A DNA stretch of 6,233 nt from Phycisphaerae bacterium (lineage in GTDB: Bacteria > Planctomycetota > Phycisphaerae > Phycisphaerales > Phycisphaeraceae). Below, in pieces: positions 1 to 5,979 of this stretch; positions within the stretch are counted from its first letter, which is position 1; each line of letters opens with the position of its first letter. The notes under the pieces were generated by a model. The model had not been told where the DNA came from and ran no database searches. It saw only the letters and a program-made list of their open reading frames with translations. The DNA lies in assembly GCA_002688155.1 (NCBI GenBank), contig NZCH01000061.1:1-6233 (forward strand), in the 5' to 3' direction. The position numbers and the translations under genes were made by a program.

Positions 1-2132
1 ATTTTACTCTCGCGCGACGTTGCGTCACCGACCTTCTGACGCGCCAGGGCCCGAAAGTTCGCGTCCAACCGGCCATCCACGCCACGCCAGGCGAGTGTTC
101 CGACCGATTCGTGCAACGACACGCGGGCAACATGCAGATCGCTCGACTGCACGATCAGATCGGTCATCTGCAACTTCGCGCTGGCCAATAACTGGCGCAG
201 TTGCGAAGTGGGCGCGTTGGCATGTGGCGCCTCGATTCGCCCGGTCGTGAGTGTCAACGTCACCGGCTGAACCAATGTCCCGGGCGCCGGCTCGCCCAAT
301 CGCTCAAACACGCCGGCCCATGACTCGGGTGTCACCCGAAGCAGCGCCTCCGCTCCAGCGTCCGGCATCGGCATGCCGTCTTTGATGCGAATTGTCGAAG
401 CACCTGTCAGGTTGGCACTGCTCAGCGACACCGCGGCAACGGGCGCGGACAGACTGCCCGACAATTCAACTGCCACGTCAAGCGCGCCGCCGGTAAGTTG
501 CGCGACGATTCCCCGTGCCGACAGGAGTTCATCAACCATGTCGGCCGGCACGCCGCGCAGGGCAACTGTGCCGGCAATACTCGGATCAAATCCCGCCTCG
601 CTGGACGGAGGATCACCCCCCATCGTTGCCTGCAGCTGGCCATCGAGGCGTTCAGCACGGACAGAGCCGCTCACCGATCCAGTCAACCCGCCAACGAACG
701 ATTCACCCGTCGTCTTTGCAGCACGCAACTCGCAACGCACATCGACCGATATCGCTTCGCCAACTAATGTCGCCAGTCGCACGCTGGCCGGCGACCATTC
801 GTCAACGACCGCCAGCGGAAGGTCAGTGATTGCGGCCTCGATCGTGATGTCAGTGCCCCGCAAGTCGAACACACCGTCGGCGTTGATCACGTTGTCCAGC
901 CGTGCGTATGCGGTCACCTGGCCATCGTTTGGCGGCGCCTCGCCGCGGCGCTGTCGCGCCACGGTTTGAAATTCGGCGATAAGTGCGTTGTCGGAGCCGC
1001 TGAATGCGATGGCCCCCTCGCTACCCCGTAGCGAGACGACGCCTATGCGCTCATCCTCCGAACGCACGATGACGTCGCTAATCCTGATTGATGTTGCCAG
1101 GGCCAGTTGCTTGAGGCTGTCCTTTGCGTTCGAGTCGACTTGCACATCCTGGCTCGTGGCAATCGTCACGGTGACCCGCTCCATGAGCGTCGCCGGTGAC
1201 GGCTTTTTAAGTAGTTTGAACACGTCATTCCATGCCTCGGGCATGACGTGCACAACGACGCTCGCTCCGTCCGCAAGCGTGGGCATGCCAGGATCGACCT
1301 TGACCGCCAGGTCGACGGTCAGGTTGGTGCTGGTCAGTTCAATCTTTGCGTCGGGGTTTGAGAGGCGACCCGACACCCGCACCCGGCCATCGATCGGTTC
1401 ACGGACCACGGCGTTCAAAAAGCCGCCTGCCGTTGCCAACTCATCGACCACCGCCACCGGCAACCCGCGCACGGTCACATCGCCGGTCACGTCCGCGTCG
1501 CCGTTGGCCACATTGTTCGCGGCTACATCCGCCGTTAAGTTTCCGACCGCCTGGCCATACGCCAGATCGGCGGTCGCCGCGAACTTGTAAGAACCGGAAG
1601 TGTCAACCGCCGCGGATACTTCAAGGCGACATATCTGTGCACTTTCGTCATCGGGCAGATGCAACGTCATGCTGCCATCGTCGATGTTGATATCGGCGCG
1701 CCACGGAACGCTGGCAGTGTCGAGCGACTGCTCGTCTTCCTCGTCCTGCTCATCCTCCTCGTCGCGTGTCGCGGACTCGCGCTTGTTGGCCGACAGCGCC
1801 TCTTGCAACGTGAACCGCCCATTGTCACAGCGCACCAGCACGACCGCGGGCCGAACCACCGAAACACTGCCAACGTCGCGTTTCCCTTTGATCAGGTCAA
1901 GCAAAGACAGGCCCGGCACGTCCACCTGATCGACGTGCAGCACGCGTCTGTCCTCAGGGTCGTACACCGACAGGCCGGACATGGCCTGCCCGCCTGTCCA
2001 ACTCAACGACAATGACTCGATCTGCACCCGCCCCACCAGTCTCTTGCTGGCCTGGCCCGCAATGAACGACGCCCCCGCGACCGTGCCAAGCAGCATTGGC
2101 GCCAGCGCCACAAACACCGCCAGCACAATCAT
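1..2132 (-). CDS. AsmA-like membrane-anchored repeat protein (C-terminus cut by window edge)
   Basis: An open frame of 710 codons runs from the ATG at 2132 to the left edge with no stop. Residues 1 to about 21 are a hydrophobic membrane segment (MIVLAVFVALAPMLLGTVAG). They are followed by an AsmA-like N-terminal region (QIESLSLSWTGGQAMSGL, then a VYDPEDRRVLHVDQV stretch). An acidic linker, DEEDEQDEEDEQ, occupies residues 124-135. The rest is beta-rich and built from repeats. The motif [GD]xPxxxVDE occurs at residues 223-231, 437-445 and 527-535, and the first and third units stay in register for over 150 residues at a 304-residue offset. AsmA-family proteins are inner-membrane-anchored and extend into the periplasm, where many are linked to phospholipid transport or outer-membrane upkeep; that role is inferred here. 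It lies downstream of leuA on the same strand after a gap of about 180-255 bases, so it may be a separate unit. The ATG at 2132 lacks a ribosome site, and charged residues encoded just upstream (QPRKARRF) suggest the real start is further up, near 2210. Confidence 0.85.
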   Translation of the reverse strand, partial: MIVLAVFVALAPMLLGTVAGASFIAGQASKRLVGRVQIESLSLSWTGGQAMSGLSVYDPEDRRVLHVDQVDVPGLSLLDLIKGKRDVGSVSVVRPAVVLVRCDNGRFTLQEALSANKRESATRDEEDEQDEEDEQSLDTASVPWRADINIDDGSMTLHLPDDESAQICRLEVSAAVDTSGSYKFAATADLAYGQAVGNLTADVAANNVANGDADVTGDVTVRGLPVAVVDELATAGGFLNAVVREPIDGRVRVSGRLSNPDAKIELTSTNLTVDLAVKVDPGMPTLADGASVVVHVMPEAWNDVFKLLKKPSPATLMERVTVTIATSQDVQVDSNAKDSLKQLALATSIRISDVIVRSEDERIGVVSLRGSEGAIAFSGSDNALIAEFQTVARQRRGEAPPNDGQVTAYARLDNVINADGVFDLRGTDITIEAAITDLPLAVVDEWSPASVRLATLVGEAISVDVRCELRAAKTTGESFVGGLTGSVSGSVRAERLDGQLQATMGGDPPSSEAGFDPSIAGTVALRGVPADMVDELLSARGIVAQLTGGALDVAVELSGSLSAPVAAVSLSSANLTGASTIRIKDGMPMPDAGAEALLRVTPESWAGVFERLGEPAPGTLVQPVTLTLTTGRIEAPHANAPTSQLRQLLASAKLQMTDLIVQSSDLHVARVSLHESVGTLAWRGVDGRLDANFRALARQKVGDATSRESK

Positions 2133-2286
2133 GAGCGTGACGATGGCCAGGCCGCAAAAGCGGCGTGCCTTGCGAGGCTGGCCAGACGGAGTTGGCGTGT
2201 CGGTGGATATTTGACTATTTCCGTGCGTTCAATCGCAGGATGGTCGAAGCAATTTCGCAGCGTAGGACCAGGCACAGGCAACCGGA

Positions 2287-2314
2287 CTAAAAATACGATA
2301 TCCGAGAATATCAC
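2287..2314 (-). terminator. Possible weak intrinsic terminator after leuA
   Basis: On the minus strand, GTGATAT (2314-2308) can pair with ATATCGT (2301-2295) across a 6-base loop. This gives seven pairs, two of them G-U, and is followed by a run of five T (2293-2289). It sits about 75 bases past the leuA stop, which suits a terminator, but the stem is AU-rich and weak. A second inverted repeat nearby (ATGCCG at 2330-2335, CGGCAT at 2356-2361) has a 20-base loop and no T run. Confidence 0.3.
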
Positions 2315-2387
2315 CTGTTCACACTCAGTATGCCGGGCCACCGCGCTGCGAGTTGCGGCATGAGGATTATCGTGTACGAATACCGCT

Positions 2388-3983
2388 TCACGGCTGTGCG
2401 ACGTCCACCACGGCCTCGTCCGTCTCTGTCATCGTCGTCGCCGGCACAGCGCGCGCTTCGATGCTGCGGATGCGGTTGATTGCGGACAGATACGCCTTGG
2501 CCGCCGCTTCGATCACGTCGGTGGACAGGCCGCGGCCGCGCACGGTCTGGTCGCGGTGTCGCACGCGGACGGTGACTTCGCCCTGTGCGTCCTTGCCGCC
2601 GGTGACCGCGCGGGTCTGATAGTCTTCGAGCGTGGTCGCCACGCCGGTGATGCGCTGGACGGCCGAGTAAAGCGCGTCGATCGGCCCATCGTCGGCCGCC
2701 GCGTCCAACGCCTCAACGCCTGCCGAATCGCGCAGCACCACCGTCGCCGTGCTGATCAGGTCCGTGCCGCTGTTGACTTGAAAGCGTACGAGGTCCCAGT
2801 AGTGGCTGCTGTGGTCCAGCTGTTCGTCAAGAATCGCCTCGATGTCCTCGTCGTAGACATCTTTCTTCTTATCCGCCAGATCCTTGAACGCGGCGAACGC
2901 GAGCTCGAGGACGTCGTCGTCGACCGTGTAACCCAGTTCGCCGATACGGTCGCGAAACGCATGCCGGCCTGAATGTTTGCCCAACACGAGTTTGCTTGCG
3001 GGGATACCCACGTCGCGTGGATCCATGATCTCGTACGTGTCGCGGTGCTTGAGCATGCCGTCCTGGTGGATGCCTGCCTCGTGCGCGAACGCGTTTTCGC
3101 CGACGATCGCTTTGTTGCGTTGTACGCTCAATCCCGTGAAGTTCGAGACCATACGCGACAGCGGATAAATCTTGCTCGTATTGATGTTGGCGGTGCTGTT
3201 AAAGAAATCGCACCGCGTGGCCAATGTCATGACGATTTCCTCAAGCGCTGCGTTGCCGGCGCGCTCGCCGATACCGTTGATCGTGCCCTCGACCTGCCGG
3301 CATCCGTTCTGTACCGCCGCGAGGCTGTTGGCGACGGCCAGTCCCAGGTCGTTGTGGCAGTGCGCGGAAAGGTAAATGTCTTTTGTGTCGATCACCGGCA
3401 ACTTCTCGCGCACAAATGCAAAAATATGCCCGTACTCGTGTGGTACGGCATAACCCACCGTGTCTGGAATGTTGATCGTCGTGGCGCCGGCCTCAATCAC
3501 CGCCTGCGTGATGTCGACGAGCACGTTCAACTCCGTGCGCGACCCGTCCTCTGGCGAGAACTCGACGTTGTCGGTGTACTGGCGGGCCTGCTTTACTGAT
3601 TCGACGCTGATGCGAATGATCTCATCGATCGCTTTCTTGAGTTTGTGCTCGCGGTGAATTTTGCTCGTCGCGCAGAACACGTGAATGCGCGTATTGTCAG
3701 CGCCGGCGATGGCCTCGCCGGCACGGTCAATGTCACGCGGAACACACCGCGCCAGGCCGGCGACGGTCGCACGCTCCAACTCGTGTGAGATCGCATGCAC
3801 AGCCTCAAAATCACCCTGGCTGGTGATCGGAAAACCCGCCTCGATGACGTCCACGCCCATCTGTTCAAGGTGACGGGCGATTTCCATCTTCTCCGCCAGG
3901 TTCAGCGTCGCACCAGGCGACTGCTCGCCGTCTCGCAACGTCGTGTCGAATATGCGGATTGGTGCTGGGCCTGTCGTTGTCAT
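2388..3983 (-). CDS. leuA: 2-isopropylmalate synthase
   Basis: LeuA condenses acetyl-CoA with 2-ketoisovalerate to 2-isopropylmalate in the cytoplasm, the first committed step of leucine synthesis. The 531-residue protein has the whole family layout. The catalytic TIM barrel opens with FDTTLRDGEQSPG (Arg17, Asp18). The metal-binding HxH is at His208 and His210 (SAHCHNDLG), followed by GIGERAGNAALEE with Asn244. A linker with HEAGIHQDG and LGKHSGRHAF follows, then a C-terminal regulatory domain of about 110 residues (from about residue 409), which in this family binds leucine for feedback inhibition. Length is normal for the family, with an extra tail of about 25 residues. The start at 3983 is chosen because AAAAGGA lies eight bases upstream and homology begins there. 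An in-frame ATG at 4091 would put the leader terminator inside the gene. Expression is very likely controlled by the upstream attenuator and leucine-rich leader peptide. Confidence 0.97.
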   Translation of the reverse strand: MTTTGPAPIRIFDTTLRDGEQSPGATLNLAEKMEIARHLEQMGVDVIEAGFPITSQGDFEAVHAISHELERATVAGLARCVPRDIDRAGEAIAGADNTRIHVFCATSKIHREHKLKKAIDEIIRISVESVKQARQYTDNVEFSPEDGSRTELNVLVDITQAVIEAGATTINIPDTVGYAVPHEYGHIFAFVREKLPVIDTKDIYLSAHCHNDLGLAVANSLAAVQNGCRQVEGTINGIGERAGNAALEEIVMTLATRCDFFNSTANINTSKIYPLSRMVSNFTGLSVQRNKAIVGENAFAHEAGIHQDGMLKHRDTYEIMDPRDVGIPASKLVLGKHSGRHAFRDRIGELGYTVDDDVLELAFAAFKDLADKKKDVYDEDIEAILDEQLDHSSHYWDLVRFQVNSGTDLISTATVVLRDSAGVEALDAAADDGPIDALYSAVQRITGVATTLEDYQTRAVTGGKDAQGEVTVRVRHRDQTVRGRGLSTDVIEAAAKAYLSAINRIRSIEARAVPATTMTETDEAVVDVAQP

Positions 3984-3991
3984 CGTTGAGA

Positions 3992-3998
3992 TCCTTTT
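3992..3998 (-). promoter_or_regulatory. Ribosome binding site of leuA
   Basis: AAAAGGA on the minus strand lies eight bases before the ATG at 3983. It decides between this start and the longer in-frame ATG at 4091, which has no such site and lies inside the attenuator. Confidence 0.8.
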
Positions 3999-4040
3999 GC
4001 TGATCCCATGGATTTCAGCCGTGGGCTTCCAATCTTCCTC

Positions 4041-4079
4041 AAATAAAAACCCTGTCCTTCTCATCGGAGCCGGACAGGG
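4041..4079 (-). terminator. Intrinsic terminator in the leuA leader (attenuator)
   Basis: On the minus strand, CCCTGTCC (4079-4072) pairs perfectly with GGACAGGG (4057-4050). Inside, a GG/AA internal loop is followed by CTC/GAG closing a CGAT tetraloop. TTTTTATTT (4049-4041) follows at once. This is a textbook rho-independent terminator, placed 57 bases upstream of the leuA ATG. No protein-coding gene other than the leader peptide precedes it after the promoter, so its natural role is to stop leuA transcription conditionally. Confidence 0.88.
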
Positions 4080-4121
4080 CAGTGGTCGCAAAGTTTGAAA
4101 CTTTTGACCGTCCTATCCGGC
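4069..4121 (-). promoter_or_regulatory. Antiterminator pairing of the leuA attenuator
   Basis: GCCGGATAGG (4121-4112) overlaps the last two codons and the TAG stop of the leader peptide. It can pair over ten bases, with one G-U, with CCTGTCCGGC (4078-4069). That partner contains most of the first strand of the terminator stem, so the two folds exclude each other. The bases between contain a small hairpin (GGTC 4109-4106 with GACC 4087-4084, and AAAGT with ACTTT inside). A ribosome at the stop codon would cover 4121-4112 and favour the terminator. One stalled on the leucine codons (4154-4131) would leave it free. The pairing is seen in the sequence; the switching is inferred from known amino-acid attenuators. 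Confidence 0.8.
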
Positions 4122-4196
4122 GCGTACCGTGAGCAGCAGGCCCAGAAGTCGCAGGGGCTGCAGGTCGGCGACGAGACGGGAGAGTCGGTCACGCAT
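4113..4196 (-). CDS. Leucine-rich leader peptide of leuA (leuL-type)
   Basis: A 27-codon frame, ATG to TAG, encodes a peptide with nine leucines. Six of these fall in residues 15-22 (LRLLGLLL, codons CTG CGA CTT CTG GGC CTG CTG CTC). It begins nine bases past a strong -10 element and ends 34 bases before a strong intrinsic terminator, with leuA as the next gene. This is the arrangement of the enterobacterial leuL leader (about 28 residues with a run of leucine codons), although I see no sequence similarity beyond leucine richness. The peptide is expected to act by sensing charged leucyl-tRNA through ribosome stalling, not as a product. No ribosome site can exist upstream if transcription starts where the promoter predicts, so translation would be leaderless. 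Confidence 0.82.
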   Translation of the reverse strand: MRDRLSRLVADLQPLRLLGLLLTVRAG

Positions 4197-4204
4197 TGCA
4201 GAGA

Positions 4205-4233
4205 ATAATATCCACCCACATCGTGTGAGTCAA
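4205..4233 (-). promoter_or_regulatory. Promoter of the leuA leader
   Basis: On the minus strand, TTGACT (4233-4228) and TATTAT (4210-4205) are separated by exactly 17 bases, each matching the sigma70 consensus at five of six positions. The expected start is about 4198-4196, at or just before the leader-peptide ATG. The spacer contains an 11-base palindrome (CACATCGTGTG, 4217-4227) that could be an operator. Confidence 0.75.
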
Positions 4234-4260
4234 TGTCGCCACGGCTGGCAGCGGGTGGTT

Positions 4261-4277
4261 TGTGATCGTGATTCACA
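4261..4277. repeat. Inverted repeat in the leuA/icd control region
   Basis: TGTGA and TCACA are arranged as an inverted repeat with seven bases between them (TGTGATCGTGATTCACA), in the divergent control region 28 bases upstream of the leuA leader -35 element. It resembles a CRP/FNR-family operator, but the classical spacing is six bases, so assignment to any regulator is speculative. Confidence 0.3.
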
Positions 4278-4329
4278 GCGACGGCCTCGGGGATATCGCT
4301 GCGGTGTCCGTACGGGTCGGCGAAGCGCG

Positions 4330-4358
4330 TTGACGCCATACGTGGTCGCCGATATTGT
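4330..4358 (+). promoter_or_regulatory. Candidate promoter of icd
   Basis: TTGACG (4330-4335, five of six to consensus) and TATTGT (4353-4358, four of six) are separated by 17 bases. Transcription would begin near 4366, giving an untranslated leader of about 93 bases before the icd ATG. No comparably good pair was noticed elsewhere in 4234-4458. Confidence 0.5.
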
Positions 4359-4446
4359 CGATCAGGTATCGTCGCCGTGAAACGCCCTAATGGCCTGCGG
4401 GCCACCCGCATCGGCGAGCCATGACAACCCCCGCACGAGCAACGAG

Positions 4447-4451
4447 AAGGA
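4447..4451 (+). promoter_or_regulatory. Ribosome binding site of icd
   Basis: AAGGA lies seven bases before the ATG at 4459, in a longer purine stretch GAGAAGGAA (4445-4453 region). It supports this start over the in-frame ATG at 4390. Confidence 0.75.
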
Positions 4452-4458
4452 ACGTGAC

Positions 4459-5706
4459 ATGAGCACCACGACCGCCCAGGGCCAGCCCATCACGCAGTGC
4501 GACGGCCAACTGAACGTACCGAGCAGGCCGATCATCCCGTTCATCCGCGGTGACGGCACCGGCCCGGATATCTGGGCCGCGGCGCAGCACGTGTTCGATA
4601 ACGCCGTGAGAAAAGCGTACGGCGACGATCGCGCCATCGCCTGGCAGGAGGTGCTCGCCGGCCAGGCGGCCTTTGACGAAACCGGCGACTGGCTGCCCGA
4701 CGCCACCGTCGACGCATTTCGTCAACTGCTCGTGGGCATCAAAGGCCCACTGACCACACCCGTCGGCGGCGGCATTCGGTCACTAAACGTTGCGCTTCGT
4801 CAAATACTCGACCTGTACGTTTGCCTGCGACCGGTGCGATATTTTTCCGGGGTGCCGTCGCCGGTCAAGCATCCGGAACTGGTCGACATGGTCATCTTCC
4901 GCGAGAACAGCGAAGATATTTACGCCGGCATCGAGTTTCAGGACGGCGACGACGACTGTGAGAAGTTCAAGGAACTGTTTGCCGCCGCGTTCCCCGACCG
5001 GGCAAAGAAGATCCGCTTTCCCGACACGTCGGGTATCGGCATCAAGCCGATCTCGCAGCAGGGCACGTCGCGCCTGGTCAAGGCCGCAATTCAGTACGCG
5101 ATCGACAATGGCCGCGATTCCGTCACGCTCGTGCATAAAGGCAACATCATGAAGTTCACCGAAGGTGGCTTCCGTGACTGGGGCTATCAGTGCGCCAAGG
5201 ATGATTTCGGCGGACAGGCCCTTGACGGCGGACCGTGGCAGGTGATTGACTCATCCGAATCAAATATCGTCGTCAAGGACGTGATTGCCGACGCGTTCCT
5301 GCAGCAGATCCTCACCCGCCCCGCTGAGTACAGCGTCATCGCCACAATGAACCTGAACGGCGATTACATAAGCGACGCCCTGGCCGCGTGCGTCGGCGGC
5401 ATCGGCATCGCGCCCGGCGGCAACATCAACTACGACACCGGACACGCCATCTTCGAAGCCACACACGGCACCGCGCCCAAGTATGCCGGCCAGGACAAAG
5501 TCAACCCCGGCAGCGTCATCCTCTCAGGCGAAATGATGCTGCGCCACCTGGGCTGGACCGAAGCGGCCGAGCTTATCATCAATGGCATGCAAGGCGCCAT
5601 CAACGCGAAGACCGTGACCTACGACTTCGAACGATTGATGGACGAGGCGACGCTGCTTAAGTGCAGTGAGTTTGGGCAGGCGGTGGTCGAGCATATGGGC
5701 GATTAG
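4459..5706 (+). CDS. icd: NADP-dependent isocitrate dehydrogenase
   Basis: The enzyme oxidises isocitrate to 2-oxoglutarate and CO2 with NADP+ in the cytoplasmic citric acid cycle. The 415-residue protein matches the E. coli Icd type almost end to end (E. coli has 416). Substrate residues are present in GGGIRSLNVALRQ (Ser108, Asn110, Arg114; E. coli 113, 115, 119), Arg124 and Arg148. Catalytic Tyr155 lies in EDIYAGIE and Lys227 in LVHKGNIMKF. Metal-binding aspartates are Asp278, Asp302 and Asp306. Lys341, Tyr342 and Val348 (APKYAGQDKV) with Tyr388 and Arg392 (TYDFERLMD) correspond to the E. coli NADP-selective residues, so NADP+ rather than NAD+ is expected. Ser108 is the residue phosphorylated by AceK in E. 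coli; whether this organism has AceK is not visible. The start at 4459 has AAGGA seven bases upstream. An in-frame ATG at 4390 lacks a site and would add 23 residues unlike the family. It is divergent from leuA. Confidence 0.98.
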   Translation: MSTTTAQGQPITQCDGQLNVPSRPIIPFIRGDGTGPDIWAAAQHVFDNAVRKAYGDDRAIAWQEVLAGQAAFDETGDWLPDATVDAFRQLLVGIKGPLTTPVGGGIRSLNVALRQILDLYVCLRPVRYFSGVPSPVKHPELVDMVIFRENSEDIYAGIEFQDGDDDCEKFKELFAAAFPDRAKKIRFPDTSGIGIKPISQQGTSRLVKAAIQYAIDNGRDSVTLVHKGNIMKFTEGGFRDWGYQCAKDDFGGQALDGGPWQVIDSSESNIVVKDVIADAFLQQILTRPAEYSVIATMNLNGDYISDALAACVGGIGIAPGGNINYDTGHAIFEATHGTAPKYAGQDKVNPGSVILSGEMMLRHLGWTEAAELIINGMQGAINAKTVTYDFERLMDEATLLKCSEFGQAVVEHMGD

Positions 5707-5712
5707 GCGATA

Positions 5713-5770
5713 TGCCCGCTGGTCCTTTAGAGATTGCCCTTGCGCCTGGAAGGGTTCAGATAGCGGGGCA
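5713..5770 (+). terminator. Nested stem-loop downstream of icd, possible terminator
   Basis: TGCCCGCT (5713-5720) can pair with AGCGGGGCA (5762-5770) with a one-base bulge. Inside it, CCCTT (5737-5741) pairs with AAGGG (5750-5754) around an 8-base loop. It begins seven bases after the icd stop. There is no T run after either stem, so if it ends transcription it would not be a standard intrinsic terminator; it may instead protect the 3' end. Confidence 0.35.
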
Positions 5771-5928
5771 CTGAAAGTCAGTTCCCGTCATGACGCAATC
5801 ACCTGATCCAGGCTCCAGGGCTCTTAATTACCGCAGACGCAGAAAATTTCGGTGCTCGCGATCGTACCGCGGTCGGTCCTGACGCGCTGGCTTTAGCGGC
5901 CAGATCGATGACGTGGCTGTATTATGAC

Positions 5929-5979
5929 ATGCCAATGACTTATGCCCAGATGGTGAAGCGATACATGAAAGGCAGATGA
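5929..5979 (+). other. Possible 16-codon upstream frame overlapping the LamG gene start
   Basis: A short frame, ATG at 5929 to TGA at 5977-5979, encodes MPMTYAQMVKRYMKGR. Its stop overlaps the ATG of the next gene (ATGATG), the geometry of translational coupling, and the ribosome site of the LamG gene lies within it. A TATTAT (5920-5925) is just upstream, but there is no good -35 element and no ribosome site for this frame, so it may be chance. Confidence 0.25.
5968..5972 (+). promoter_or_regulatory. Ribosome binding site of the LamG-type gene
   Basis: AAAGG lies six bases before the ATG at 5979 and only three before the in-frame ATG at 5976, so 5979 is the better start. Confidence 0.5.

Noticed and set aside
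373..1929. Plus-strand open frames of 198, 200 and 109 codons (373-969, 988-1590, 1600-1929)
   Set aside because: All lie in one frame antisense to the continuous AsmA-like gene, are low-complexity in Ser/Thr/Arg, and have no family motifs; they are shadows of GC-rich coding.
2973..3599. 208-codon plus-strand frame inside leuA
   Set aside because: It is antisense to a highly conserved, fully intact leuA and has no recognisable domain.
3984..4091. Longer leuA start at 4091 adding 36 residues
   Set aside because: The added stretch covers the terminator and its T run, has no family homology and no ribosome site, whereas 3983 has AAAAGGA at good spacing.
4261..4277. Calling TGTGA-N7-TCACA a CRP site
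   Set aside because: The spacing is seven rather than six bases and no regulator is visible; kept only as an unnamed inverted repeat.
4061..4411. 116-codon minus-strand frame over the leuA leader region
   Set aside because: It spans promoter, leader peptide and part of the terminator in another frame, has no recognisable domain and no ribosome site.
4390..4458. Longer icd start at 4390 adding 23 residues
   Set aside because: No ribosome site before it, no similarity to Icd N-termini, and a good site precedes 4459.
5786..5795. 10-base palindrome CGTCATGACG and smaller palindromes (ACCGCGGT at 5866-5873) between icd and the LamG gene
   Set aside because: Short palindromes are expected by chance in a 270-base GC-rich gap and neither is paired with a convincing promoter.
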